A DNA stretch of 47,175 nt, taken from assembly GCA_016934265.1 (NCBI GenBank), contig JAFGTF010000153.1, positions 1 through 47,175 on the forward strand, read 5' to 3'. Under the pieces are notes generated by a model. That model ran no database searches and was not told where the DNA came from. It saw only the letters and a program-made list of their open reading frames with translations. Below are positions 17,834 to 27,900 of the stretch, piece after piece (positions within the stretch are counted from its first letter, which is position 1; every line of letters starts with the position of its first letter). The stretch comes from Spirochaetota bacterium. Its GTDB lineage: Bacteria; Spirochaetota; B62-G9; DRHN01. Both the position numbers and the translations under genes were made by a program.

Positions 17834-18616
17834 GTGCGGCTTACAAGCGGGAAGACGGCCGTCATAACGGGCGGCTCGAGTGGAATCGGCTTCGCGATTG
17901 CGGAGGAGCTTCTGAAAAAAGGGCTTTGTGTCGTTCTTGTCGCGCGAAGGGCGGCGGTACTCGAAGAGGCTAAAAAAAAGCTCGGAACCGAGAACGTCGA
18001 GATCGTTTCGGCGGACGTCTCGTCCGCCGGGTCGCTGAAAGAGGCGAAAAAGAGGATCATGGCCCGCCGCGACAATATAGACCTGCTTGTAAACTGCGCG
18101 GGTATAGTCAAACCGGCTCTTTTAAGCGACCTGTCCGTATCCGACATCAGCGATCAGATCTCCACGAACCTGCTCGGGATGGTCCTCGCCGTCAGGACCT
18201 TCATCGATTGCCTCGCGAAAGACGGGGGAATCATCTCGATATCCTCCGTGAACGGCATCTTCGGTATCGCGGGCTACGCACCGTATGCGGCTTCCAAGTT
18301 CGGAGTCGTCGGATTCTCGGATGCCGTGCGGAGGGAGCTTTTTAAGAAAGGGATCTCGATACACGTCGTGTTCCCTCCGGACACGGATACGCCGCAGTAC
18401 AGAAAAGAGTGCGAGCACATGCCTGAGTGGATGAACGGGTGGGTGAGGTCGAACCCGCTTCCTCCGGAGGTCGTGGCGAAACGGATAATAAAAGCAGCCT
18501 CGCGAGGAAGATTTATGATCTTTCCGAGCATGACCACGAAGTTCTACGCCTTCATGGCACGCCACCTCCCGCTTCTGTCGCGGTTTCTCATAGACAGGAT
18601 CGCACCGAAGCCCTGA
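17834..18616 (+). CDS. Short-chain dehydrogenase, 3-ketodihydrosphingosine reductase-like
   Basis: This 260-residue NAD(P)-dependent SDR carries the nucleotide motif TGGSSGIG at 12-19 and VNCAG. The catalytic Ser is S138, and the Y151-x-x-x-K155 pair lies in YAASK. After the active site it carries PPDTDTP followed by an acidic/His stretch and a hydrophobic C-terminus (ARHLPLLSRFLIDRI). Both are hallmarks of the KDSR/Tsc10 subgroup that reduces 3-ketosphinganine. No serine palmitoyltransferase is visible in the window, so sphingolipid synthesis is only a possibility. The GTG start follows a GGGGG site. The stop lies one base from the convergent fdhA stop. Confidence 0.85.
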   Translation: MRLTSGKTAVITGGSSGIGFAIAEELLKKGLCVVLVARRAAVLEEAKKKLGTENVEIVSADVSSAGSLKEAKKRIMARRDNIDLLVNCAGIVKPALLSDLSVSDISDQISTNLLGMVLAVRTFIDCLAKDGGIISISSVNGIFGIAGYAPYAASKFGVVGFSDAVRRELFKKGISIHVVFPPDTDTPQYRKECEHMPEWMNGWVRSNPLPPEVVAKRIIKAASRGRFMIFPSMTTKFYAFMARHLPLLSRFLIDRIAPKP

Positions 18617-18617
18617 T

Positions 18618-21287
18618 TCAGGGGCGTTCCACCCGTACCGCACATACCTTGGTTTCCGGAATCTTCGCGACAGGATCGATCGCGTCCGATGTGAGCACGT
18701 TCGTCGGGCTCTCTGCGAAGTGAAAGGTCATCGACACGACTCCCACGGGCGAGATGTCGGTGACGAGGAGGGTCGCGTTGACCTCTCCTCTCCGCGATAC
18801 GACCCGTACCGTTTCCCCGTTTTTCAACCCCAGCGTACCGGCGTCTTTCGGATTCATCTCGACCAGCTCGCATTTTCTCAGGACTTCCAGGCCTCCCTTG
18901 CGCGTCATGGTGGCGGTATGGAAATGGTAGAGGCTCCGTTCCGTGGTGAGAATGAGCGGGTACTCTTCGTCCGGCAGCTCGTACGACGGCTTGTACTGAA
19001 GCGGCATGAACTTGCCCTTGCCGGTCACCGTTGCAAAGAACTCGGAGTGCAGCATCGGCGTGCCCTCTGAATCAGTATTTGGGCAGGGCCACTGAAGCCC
19101 GCGGTCGTCGAGCCGCTTATAGGTAATACCCCCGTAGCTCGGTGTGAGACTCGCTATCTCCTCCATAATCTGTGAGGGGTTATCGAAGTCGAAACCGTGC
19201 TTTTTCATCCGTTTGGCGATGAGGCAAGTGATGAGCCAGTCCGGCTTGCTGTCACCCACGGGGTTGATCGCCTTCCGTACCCTCTGCACCCTGCGCTCGG
19301 TGTTGGTAAAGGTCCCGTCCTTCTCCGCGAAGCTCGCCGCAGGAAGCACTACATCGGCATATCGGGCCGTTTCAGTGAGAAAGATGTCCTGAACAACGAA
19401 AAAGTCGAGTTTTTCCAGGGCCGCATACACATGGTTCGCGTTCGCCTCGCTCAGCGCGGGGTTCTCCCCGACCTCGTAGAGTACTTTCACGGTTTTGTCG
19501 TGAATCGCGTCGAATATCTCCGTATGGGTGATCCCCGGTTTGTCGGAGAGCTTCGTCCCCCACGCCTCCTCGAACTTTGTATGAATCTGCGGCCGGTCGA
19601 CCTTCTGGTAGCCGGGATACACGTTGGGGAGCGCGCCGAGATCGCACGCCCCCTGAACATTATTCTGGCCCCTGAGCGGATTTACGCCGGTGGAGGGGAG
19701 CCCGACGTTGCCGGTGAGGAGCGCGATGTTGCTCGTAGCAAGCACGTTGTCGGTTCCGTGGGTGTGCTGCGTAATCCCCATAGCGTAGAGGAGCATTCCC
19801 GGTTTCCGGGTTGCGTAACTTCTCGCCGCTTCGCATATGAGCTCTTTCGGCACCCCGGTCGTCTTTTGTGCGAACTCGAGGTCGAACCGTTCGAGCGACT
19901 CGAAAAACGCTTCGAAATTCTCACATCTTTTTTCGATGAACCGGTCGTCCTGGAGATCTTCGTCCACGATGACCTTCATCATCGCCATGAGCAGCGCGAC
20001 ATCGGTGCCGGGTACGTGATGGAGCACGATCTGCGCGTATTCGCAGAGGTCGATACGCCTCGGGTTCGCGACGATCAGCACCGCACCCCTCCTGACCGCC
20101 TCCTTGACCTCATAGGCGATAACGGGGTGTGCGGAGGTCGTGTTCGTGCCGATCGCGAAGATGCAATCCGCATTCCTGATTTCTCCGATGGAGTTCGTCA
20201 TTGCACCGCTCCCGAAGCTCTGTGCGAGACCGGCGACGGACGGAGCATGGCAGAGTCTCGCGCAGTGATCGACGGTATTCGTGCCCATGACCGCCCTGGT
20301 GAACTTCTGAACGATGTAGTTGTCCTCGTTCGTACACTTTGCGGACGACAGCGCCGCGAACTCGTCCGGTTTGCATTTCGCAAAACGGGCTGCAACGAGA
20401 TCGAGCGCCTCGTCCCAGGACGCTTTCTCGAAGTTGCCGTTTTTCTTTATAAGCGGGGCGGTCAGCCTGTCCGGATGGTTTATGAACTCATGCCCAAACC
20501 GTCCCTTGACGCACAGACGGCCCTTGTTGACGACGTTGTCGGGATCCCCACGGCTCGCTATGACCGTCTCCCCGCGAACGCCGAGCCATATCCCGCAGCC
20601 GACCCCGCAGTAGGGACAGACGGTACGCACCTCGCGGGCGGGCTGGGGAACGGCCTTCGGCCTCAGGGCCCCGACCGGGCAGCGTGCCACGCACTCCCCG
20701 CAGGAAACGCAGCGAGATTCTATCATCGGTTTGCCCATGAACGTGCTGATGAGCGAGTCGTAGCCCCGGTAGGCGAAGTCGAAGTTCGAAACCCCGACGA
20801 CGTCGGCGCACGTTCTCACGCAGATACCGCACAGCACGCAGCGGTTCGGATCGTAGTCGAAGTAGGGGTTGGAGGTGTCAATGGGAAGCGTAACGGTCTT
20901 GCGTCGGAGCGACTTCATGCGGCGGTCGTCTATTCCTATATACGAGGCGATCCGCTGCAGCTCGCATTTCGTGTTTCCGGAGCAGGAGAGGCAGTCGGTC
21001 GGGTGATTGGCAAGCAGAAGCTCCACCGCGACGCGCCTGATCTTCGTTATCTCTTCGGTCTCCGTTCGTACGCGCATCCCCTCACGAACGGGGGTCTTGC
21101 AGGAGACGTCGAGGCGCCTTCCGTCTATTTCGACCATACAAAGCCTGCAGATCCCCACGGGATCGAGGTCTTTATGGTAACAGAGGTGCGGGATGTATAT
21201 GCCGTGATCCAGAGCGGCTTCCAGTATCGTTTTGTCCGCCCCGGTTTCGATGTCCACTCCGTCGATTACAATGTTGACCGTATCCAT
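18618..21287 (-). CDS. fdhA: NAD-linked formate dehydrogenase catalytic subunit, Cys type
   Basis: This 889-residue molybdopterin oxidoreductase should interconvert formate and CO2. Its N-terminal [2Fe-2S] ferredoxin domain uses C36, C47, C50 and C63. A His-Cys [4Fe-4S] motif follows (NHPTDCLSC...C). Two [4Fe-4S] ferredoxin motifs lie near 137-200, then the catalytic-domain cluster CPYCGVGC near 224. The metal ligand is C346 followed by H347 in CARLCHAPSVAG; selenocysteine is absent. The NuoG-like N-terminus is what lets such subunits dock NuoE/NuoF partners. GGAGG lies nine bases before the ATG at 21287, so that start is preferred to an ATG directly abutting GGAGG. It is the third gene of a NuoE-NuoF-FdhA operon. 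Confidence 0.95.
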   Translation of the reverse strand: MDTVNIVIDGVDIETGADKTILEAALDHGIYIPHLCYHKDLDPVGICRLCMVEIDGRRLDVSCKTPVREGMRVRTETEEITKIRRVAVELLLANHPTDCLSCSGNTKCELQRIASYIGIDDRRMKSLRRKTVTLPIDTSNPYFDYDPNRCVLCGICVRTCADVVGVSNFDFAYRGYDSLISTFMGKPMIESRCVSCGECVARCPVGALRPKAVPQPAREVRTVCPYCGVGCGIWLGVRGETVIASRGDPDNVVNKGRLCVKGRFGHEFINHPDRLTAPLIKKNGNFEKASWDEALDLVAARFAKCKPDEFAALSSAKCTNEDNYIVQKFTRAVMGTNTVDHCARLCHAPSVAGLAQSFGSGAMTNSIGEIRNADCIFAIGTNTTSAHPVIAYEVKEAVRRGAVLIVANPRRIDLCEYAQIVLHHVPGTDVALLMAMMKVIVDEDLQDDRFIEKRCENFEAFFESLERFDLEFAQKTTGVPKELICEAARSYATRKPGMLLYAMGITQHTHGTDNVLATSNIALLTGNVGLPSTGVNPLRGQNNVQGACDLGALPNVYPGYQKVDRPQIHTKFEEAWGTKLSDKPGITHTEIFDAIHDKTVKVLYEVGENPALSEANANHVYAALEKLDFFVVQDIFLTETARYADVVLPAASFAEKDGTFTNTERRVQRVRKAINPVGDSKPDWLITCLIAKRMKKHGFDFDNPSQIMEEIASLTPSYGGITYKRLDDRGLQWPCPNTDSEGTPMLHSEFFATVTGKGKFMPLQYKPSYELPDEEYPLILTTERSLYHFHTATMTRKGGLEVLRKCELVEMNPKDAGTLGLKNGETVRVVSRRGEVNATLLVTDISPVGVVSMTFHFAESPTNVLTSDAIDPVAKIPETKVCAVRVERP

Positions 21288-21368
21288 CGGTATCATCCTC
21301 CGAGACTATGCTGGGTGCGTCGTGCTGACTTCTCGATATCGAATACACCGGTCGAAACGGCGTTCACC

Positions 21369-23273
21369 CTATGCCGTTTCCGGTACCGGCGTTCCCTCCT
21401 TCTTCAAGACGGCGCTTACCTTTTCGGGGCAGGTAGAGAAACAGAGCCCGCATTTGATACACTTTTGCTGGTCGATGACATGAGCCTTTTTCTGCTCCCC
21501 CGTGATCGCATCGACTGGGCAGACTTTCCTGCACAGCCCACACCCGATGCACTTTTCACCGTCGATGATGTAATGCATCAGGGCCTTGCACACCTTTGCG
21601 GGACAGCGGCCGTCAATAATGTGTGCTTCGTACTCGTCGCGGAAGTAGCGCAGGGTGGTTAGCACCGGATTGGGCGCCGTCTGTCCGAGTCCGCACAAAG
21701 ATCCCATCTTGACCGATTCCGCGATCTCCTCGAGGAGATCGAGGTCTTGCGGCGTGCCCCTCCCTTCAGTGATATCCTCCAGGATGTTCAGCATCTGTTT
21801 CGTGCCGAGCCTGCAGGGGACGCACTCCCCGCACGATTCCTTCTGGGTGAACTCGAGGAAGTACCTCGCAACGTCCACCATGCAGGTGTCCTCGTCCATC
21901 ACGACCATTCCGCCCGACCCCATGATGGCGCCCGCTTTCTTCAGCGAGTCGTAATCTACCGGTGTGTCGAGCAGGGATTCGGGGATACACCCCCCGGACG
22001 GGCCGCCCGTCTGAACGGCCTTAAACTCCTTATCCTGGGGTATGCCCCCCCCGATATCGAATATGATCTCGCGGAGCGTGATACCGAGCGGTACTTCGAT
22101 CAGCCCGGTGTTCTTTACCTTCCCCGCGAGCGAGAAGGTCTTCGTCCCGCGGCTTTTCTCCGTTCCACACTTCGCAAACCAGTCCGCCCCCTGCTGAAAA
22201 ATCAGGGCGACGGAGGCGAGGGACTCGACGTTGTTTATGATAGTCGGCTTCCCCCAGAGCCCGGACACCGCGGGGTAGGGCGGCCTGGTGCTCGGCATGC
22301 CGCGCTTTCCCTCGATCGATGCGATGAGCGATGTTTCCTCGCCGCACACGAACGCACCCGCCCCCTCCTTGATCTTTATATGAAAGTTGAAGCCGCTGCC
22401 GAGTATGTCGTCTCCTATGAGCCCCAGATCCTGGGCGCTCTGTATCGCCACAGAAAGCCGTTCAAGCGCGAGTGGATACTCGGCACGGCAGTAGATATAC
22501 CCCGTCTCCGCGCCGATCGCGAATCCCCCGATCAGCATGCCCTCGATCACGGCATGTGTATCGCTCTCGAGCACGGAGCGGTTCATGAAAGCGCCGGGAT
22601 CGCCCTCGTCAGCGTTACACACGATATATTTCGGTTTTGACGAAGTCCCAAGCGCGAACTCCCATTTCATGCCGGTCGGGAATCCCGCGCCTCCCCGTCC
22701 CCTGAGACCGGCCTTCTTCACCTCGTCGATGATTTTTTCCGGAGTCATGCCGATCGCCCGTATGAATCCCCCGTACCCGCCGTGGGCGATATAGTGTCGG
22801 ATATTCGTGGGGTCTATGATGCCGCATTTGCGCAGGATCCTGCGCTCTTGTGGTTTCAGAACTGGCGTGCCGAATAGGCCCGGGATCGGGCCCTTTTTCT
22901 TGCCGTCGAGCGTTCCGAGGGCATGCTCTGTTACCGGCTCGCCCCCGATCAGATGTCGTGTTAGTATCTCTTCCATCTTTTCCGCGTCGACGTGCCCGTA
23001 CAGTATCCCGGGCTGGCCCGGCATAAAGACCGTGACGATCGGCTCGCAGAAGCAGAGGCCGATACAGCCCGTCTCCATGAGAACGGCTTCGATCCCCCTT
23101 TTTTCAAGCGAGCTCGCAAGCGACTCTAGAACTTCCAAAGAGCCCGCGGAGCGGCCGCAGGTCGCGGTGCCGACGGTGACAACCGGCCCCTTCGTTTTTT
23201 CTAAACGCTCCCACTCGGCTTTAGACTCGGCAATAAGCCCGGAAAAATCCTCTTTTTTTCGTAGCATCGGCAT
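21369..23273 (-). CDS. NuoF/HydB-like NADH-FMN subunit of the formate dehydrogenase
   Basis: This 634-residue flavoprotein moves electrons between NAD(H) and the iron-sulfur chain. The N-terminal thioredoxin-like [2Fe-2S] region has C39, C70, C74 and C76. The FMN/NADH site shows GRGGAGFPTG and ADEGDPGAFMNRS. The conserved [4Fe-4S] site is SCGECVPCRLGT with a later Cys in SLCGLGQ. Two C-terminal [4Fe-4S] ferredoxin motifs begin near 574. This extended form with extra ferredoxin clusters is typical of bifurcating hydrogenases and formate dehydrogenases, so ferredoxin may be a third partner. The start directly follows the upstream TGA. A 72-bp gap separates it from fdhA. Confidence 0.93.
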   Translation of the reverse strand: MPMLRKKEDFSGLIAESKAEWERLEKTKGPVVTVGTATCGRSAGSLEVLESLASSLEKRGIEAVLMETGCIGLCFCEPIVTVFMPGQPGILYGHVDAEKMEEILTRHLIGGEPVTEHALGTLDGKKKGPIPGLFGTPVLKPQERRILRKCGIIDPTNIRHYIAHGGYGGFIRAIGMTPEKIIDEVKKAGLRGRGGAGFPTGMKWEFALGTSSKPKYIVCNADEGDPGAFMNRSVLESDTHAVIEGMLIGGFAIGAETGYIYCRAEYPLALERLSVAIQSAQDLGLIGDDILGSGFNFHIKIKEGAGAFVCGEETSLIASIEGKRGMPSTRPPYPAVSGLWGKPTIINNVESLASVALIFQQGADWFAKCGTEKSRGTKTFSLAGKVKNTGLIEVPLGITLREIIFDIGGGIPQDKEFKAVQTGGPSGGCIPESLLDTPVDYDSLKKAGAIMGSGGMVVMDEDTCMVDVARYFLEFTQKESCGECVPCRLGTKQMLNILEDITEGRGTPQDLDLLEEIAESVKMGSLCGLGQTAPNPVLTTLRYFRDEYEAHIIDGRCPAKVCKALMHYIIDGEKCIGCGLCRKVCPVDAITGEQKKAHVIDQQKCIKCGLCFSTCPEKVSAVLKKEGTPVPETA

Positions 23274-23720
23274 TCAGTCCTTTTTAAACAGTTTCGCCAC
23301 CTTCTGCGGAGTGAGGTTCGCATGAACCTTCTTGTTGATCATGACGCACGGCGCGAGGCTGCAGCAGCCTATGCACGCCACCGTTTCAAGGGAGTATCTT
23401 CCGTCTGGAGTGGTTTCACCCTCCTTGATGCCCAATTTGCGCTCTATCTCCTCGAGTATCCCCACCGACCCCTTGACATGACACGCGGTACCGCGGCATA
23501 CCATTATCCTGTTTTCACCGATCGGCGTAAACCTGAACTGCGCGTAAAATGTGGCGACTCCGTATACAGTGCTCTCCGGCACTCTCGCAAACCGCGATAC
23601 CTCGAGCATCGCATCCTCCGGCAGGTACCCGTAGCGTTCCTGCACCTTCTGAAGGATCGGTATCAGCTCCTCTTTTTTGCCCTGGAAAGAGTCAAACACA
23701 TTTTTTAGTGTAGAATCCAT
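23274..23720 (-). CDS. NuoE/HydC-like [2Fe-2S] subunit of the formate dehydrogenase
   Basis: This 148-residue thioredoxin-fold protein has the four cluster cysteines C75, C80, C116 and C120 in CRGTAC and CIGCC. It is the first gene of the NuoE-NuoF-fdhA operon. A strong promoter lies 63 bp upstream, and GAGGAG precedes the ATG. The family length is usually 150-170, so it is complete. Its stop codon directly abuts the NuoF-like start. Confidence 0.95.
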   Translation of the reverse strand: MDSTLKNVFDSFQGKKEELIPILQKVQERYGYLPEDAMLEVSRFARVPESTVYGVATFYAQFRFTPIGENRIMVCRGTACHVKGSVGILEEIERKLGIKEGETTPDGRYSLETVACIGCCSLAPCVMINKKVHANLTPQKVAKLFKKD

Positions 23721-23782
23721 GGAAGGCTTCTCCTCTGGTGATGTCCACGATAAACAGAACCCGGGGTGTAGACGGGATAAAA

Positions 23783-23811
23783 ATTATAACGGGAATAGGC
23801 TTGTTTGTAAA
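23783..23811 (-). promoter_or_regulatory. Promoter of the formate dehydrogenase operon
   Basis: On the minus strand TTTACA (23811-23806), a 17-bp spacer and a perfect TATAAT (23788-23783) form one of the best promoter matches in the window. It lies between the terminator of the transhydrogenase operon and the NuoE-like gene. Confidence 0.8.
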
Positions 23812-23822
23812 GGGTTTTCAGT

Positions 23823-23849
23823 AAAAGCCGGGACAGACGCCGATCCCGG
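23823..23849 (-). terminator. Terminator of the transhydrogenase operon
   Basis: On the minus strand a 6-bp GC stem (CCGGGA/TCCCGG) with a 10-base loop is followed by CTTTTAC. It sits about 30 bp past the last gene of the Stn-like operon and just before the next promoter. Confidence 0.6.
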
Positions 23850-23877
23850 GCCCGTTCGGCGCCGGGTTCGAAGAGGA

Positions 23878-24939
23878 TCAGAGGTTCTTGATGAGGAAAT
23901 CCCTGACTGCGATAAAACCGGGAGACCGTTGCAGCCTGCGGCAGTTTTCCGTTCCCACCTGCAGCGATATTCCGGTATAGGGTGCGAGCTCGCCGCCGAG
24001 GAGCGACCCCATCGAGGAGGCGAACGAGCCGTCGATGACGGAAGAGTCCAGTACGTTTATGAATATCTTTTCATCCTTCTTGAAGGGGCTGATCCTGTTT
24101 ACTGCGGAAAAGGTGGAAATGATCCGCTCGCCCACCGTCTTGGTGGTCCTCGAGGTGATCGCGCCGATGAGGTTGATGTTCTTCTTCCGGTACTGCTCCC
24201 GCTCCTTTTTCGTGACCTTGTGCGGGATGCCGTTTACGACGATCATCTCTTCCGTCGCGCGGCAGATCACGGAAGCGGCCTCGATATCGTCGGTGATCAT
24301 CTCCGTCATCCCGGCGGTCCTTTGCGTCCGTTCTTCCGCCTGAATATAGCAGTCGATCGTGTCAACGATCGTTTCGAGATTTTCGATCACCCTGTTGTAG
24401 TCTCCACCTTCCGGTCGCAGGATGTAGCCGAAGTTGAAGTACTCCTTAACACGCGTATTTTCCCTTGAAAAGGACTCGATGATTTCGTTGACCCGCTCGT
24501 CCTGGGTCTTGAGTTTTTGCAGGAATATCGCGGGTTCGGCCTTTATGCCGGCGACGTTCGCTTCGAGCCTGGGGTCCGTGATCAGGACGATGTTGGTCCG
24601 TGCCGAGTCGTAGCCTTTGCCCTTCGCGAGAATCGTGAAGGCGATGAGGAAGGTCCGGAATAACTTTCTTTTATCCGGATCCATCTCTTTGGGCAGTCCG
24701 AAGTCGATGATGTAATCCATGATGATCATGAAGGGAAAGCCGAAGCTTTTCACATATGTGCTGAACTCTCTCCGTAGATGAAGGGTGTTCTTGAACTGGG
24801 AGATGTCGCGCCGTATCGAATCGATATCGGAGAGAAGGGGAAGGTCCTTTTCGACCTCCTTTTTTTTCGTTCGCAAAAGAAGGCGTATCGACTGTTCAAG
24901 CCTCTTATCCTGAGTCAAAAGAAGTGTTTTTTCGTACAT
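23878..24939 (-). CDS. Unknown protein with degenerate receiver-like N-terminal domain
   Basis: I do not recognise this 353-residue protein as a named family. The first 155 residues follow a receiver-domain layout. KTLLLTQD stands for strand 1 (D11), D75 lies in MIIMDYIIDFG at the acceptor position, IVLITD carries T121 at the switch position, and a Lys (K142 or K144) follows in FLQKLKT. An extra segment is inserted between the third and fourth strands, and the acidic pair is reduced. The remaining 200 residues form a mixed alpha/beta region ending GSLLGGELAPYTGISLQVG. No membrane segment is visible. GGAGAGGG precedes the ATG, and the gene overlaps the end of the GltD-fusion gene by 35 bases, so it is the last member of that operon. 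Confidence 0.75.
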   Translation of the reverse strand: MYEKTLLLTQDKRLEQSIRLLLRTKKKEVEKDLPLLSDIDSIRRDISQFKNTLHLRREFSTYVKSFGFPFMIIMDYIIDFGLPKEMDPDKRKLFRTFLIAFTILAKGKGYDSARTNIVLITDPRLEANVAGIKAEPAIFLQKLKTQDERVNEIIESFSRENTRVKEYFNFGYILRPEGGDYNRVIENLETIVDTIDCYIQAEERTQRTAGMTEMITDDIEAASVICRATEEMIVVNGIPHKVTKKEREQYRKKNINLIGAITSRTTKTVGERIISTFSAVNRISPFKKDEKIFINVLDSSVIDGSFASSMGSLLGGELAPYTGISLQVGTENCRRLQRSPGFIAVRDFLIKNL

Positions 24940-27900
24940 TGCATACCCTCTCCACTATTGTACGCAACATCGCCGGCTGGTCAATCTTTTTATCGTGTTC
25001 GAGAACAGGAACATGAACCATTTCTTCTTTCGAGTACAGAACGGTGGTCCCGCCGGTTTCGAGGATGGACGATGCCGGAATGAAAATGGTTTGATTTCCA
25101 CCGGCGCGGCCGCCCACAAGCCGGGGCTGTTCGAACCCGATCCTGATCACATTGGCCGTTTCGAGGTCGAAGAATACGGGCAGCTTGTAGAACAGGAGGG
25201 TTTCGAACTCACAAAGCCCTTTTTCGGTGAGGGTACGCCCGGTCTTCGCCGAAGCGCCGTAGCGGAAGGCGCCCTCGGGGTTGGCGCCTCTGTTCATTAC
25301 GATCTGCTTGCATAGGTTCTTTTGCCCGTCGTTCGCTTGTGAAAGGAGTTTCAGCCATGCGGTTGTTTCAGGAATATTTTTCCCGTATTCGTCAGTGACC
25401 CACACACTGGCGGAGGAGGACCGTACCGTACGGATGAACGAAGCGATCCCGTCTCCTGTAAGCCCCGCCTCGTAGAGGATGCGGGGGTCGGGCGGTGTTC
25501 CTCCGGAATTTCGAGACGAGATGAGAGTACGCAACAGGTCGAGCAGGTCACAGTAAAGGCGGGAGGGTACGCGGAAGACCTTTTGGGCGGCCTCGTCGAG
25601 TCTCGTCGGAACACTGTTTATGATGAAAAGCCTGCTTCCGCTGCGTACCGCGCGGCGTATCTTCATCTCGAGAACGGGATAGCTGCGTCCCGGAAGTATG
25701 TCCCAGAGCACGATGCAGGGGGCGTTTTCTATATCCTCCATCGACGCGTTCAAGGCGGCGGCGAAAAGAGCTTTTACCTCCGGGCTTCTATACAGGGGGT
25801 ACAGCGTTTCCTGTGCCTCTTCCGCATAGTCGAACGGCACATGGAATACGTCGGCGCCGGCCGCGCCGCCGAGCTCTTTTAGCGCCGCATACTCCTCGTT
25901 TGAAAGCGAGGTGGAGGTGAGGATGCCCGTCCGGCCGGGCGAGCTGAGTATGGCCGAGGCTTTTTCCACGGCTTCCGCTTCCGATAGCAAGCGCTTTTCT
26001 TTGCCTTTGATCTCCATGAAGTCCGTTGCGCGGCTTTCAGGCAAAAGGTGCCGGTAGCCGAACCTGCCGCGTACGCAGAGCCATCCCTCGTTTTCACCCT
26101 TCGTTTCCACGGCGGTGACTTTTACGAGCGAATTCCCGTATATGTGGTACTCTAGTTCGCAGCCGAGGCTGCAGCCGGCACACCGTGCTTTTTTCCGCTC
26201 TGTTTTGAACGGCCCCGGCTTTTTTGGAAACGGCCTGAGAGAGAGCGCACCCGTCGGGCAGCTGTCCGCGCAGCCGCCGCAGAAATCGCACGCGGTGCGG
26301 GCGAGGTCGAGTCCGAAGTAGGGGGATACTTCCGTTTTGAATCCCCGCTCTACGAAACCGTATATGGAAAGTCCCCAGATCTCGTCGCAGACCCTGATAC
26401 AGGTACCGCACTTGATACACTTGTTATAGTCCTTCATAATGGGGGGTAAAAAGGCGGCGAGCCGATCTTTACCGAGCGTTACGTTCTTTTGTCCCTCCCA
26501 CTCGTCGGGCGACACGCCGTACTCCGTGCTGAAGTCCCGCAGCGAACAGCTGAAGCACTCGGCGCACCCGCACTCGAGGCAGCGGGCCGCCTCGGATCGC
26601 GCCTCTTCTTCCGAAAGCCCCTTTTCGATCTCTTCGAATCCGTTTTTTCTCGGGCCCGCGGCGACTGTCGGCATCACCGCGCGTTTCTTCCTGTCGTAGA
26701 GCGCGAAGAGCTCCTCCGGCAACTCCTCGAGCGTGCCCCTTTTGATATTGAACTCCGAAGAGACGCTCGGCTCTTGTCCGTTGAAAACCGCGTCTATCGA
26801 AAGGGCGGCGCTCCTTCCGCCCGCAACGGCCTCTATTGCGGTCGCCGCACCGGTCACGCAGTCCCCGGCCGCGAACAGAAACCCGTCGCTCGTGACTCCC
26901 GTCTTCGGGTCTGCATTCACCGTATCTTTCGCCGTCACGAGCTCTTCTCCCAAAAAGGGAACGAACGGGCGCTGCCCTATCGCCGTGATGAGCACATCGG
27001 TAACGATGGTGTGGTTCGATCCCTCGATCGGTACCGGCCTTCGCCTGCCGGACGAGTCCGGCTCCCCGAGCTCCATTTTGACGCACTCCACAGTGAGCGA
27101 ACCGTCCTTTGTCGTGATTTTTACAGGGGCATTCAAAAATTCGAAACGGATCTTTTCCTCGATCGCTTCTTCTATTTCTATCTCGTTCGCAGGCATCTGT
27201 GCCCTCGTTCGCCTGTACAGGACGTTCACGGACGAAGCGCCCAGCCGCACGGCAGTACGCGCCGCGTCCATCGCCGTGTTCCCCCCGCCGACTACTACGA
27301 CCGTCTTTTTGGAGATGTCCTCCGGGTCGCCTGCGGCAACCCTGTAGAGGAAATCTAGTCCGCTTTCAACGCCCGGCAGGTCTTCGCCCGCAACTCTCAT
27401 CGAGGTGGACATCCCGGCCCCCGTACCTAAGAAAACGGCGTCGTACTCCTCCTTCAGGCGCTCGACCGTGAGATCGCGCCCCAGCTCGCGTCCATACTCG
27501 ATCTTCACCCCAAGACCCGTTATCGACGAGACTTCACTGTCCAGTATTCGTTTGGGGAGTCGGTATTCCGGTATTCCCCAGCGGAGCATGCCGCCCGCCT
27601 TCTTCTCCTTCTCGAAGACCGTAACGTCGTAGCCCATCACGCAGAGGTAGTAGGCGCACGAAAGGCCGGCGGGTCCCGATCCGATTACGGCGACGCGCCT
27701 GTTTTTAGACGGCGCTTTCTTTGGGACATAGGGGCCGCCGTCCGCCGCGTCGCGGTCCGCCGCGAACCGCTTCAAGTTGTTGATCGCGATCGGCTCGTCG
27801 ACTTTATTTCTCCTGCATACCGTTTCGCAGGGGTGCGGGCATATCCTGCCTATGCAAAGCGGCAGCGGATTTTTTTCCTTGATGAGCTTCACCGCTTCGG

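Noticed and set aside
20230..20270. Possible selenocysteine formate dehydrogenase
   Set aside because: The metal-ligand codon is TGC (Cys346), so no UGA recoding is needed.
19197..21662. Open frame of 821 codons on the plus strand, antisense to fdhA and its NuoF-like partner
   Set aside because: It is a shadow of the GC-rich coding strand. The translation is Arg/Val/His/Asp-rich with no domain, and the opposite strand encodes well-conserved enzymes.
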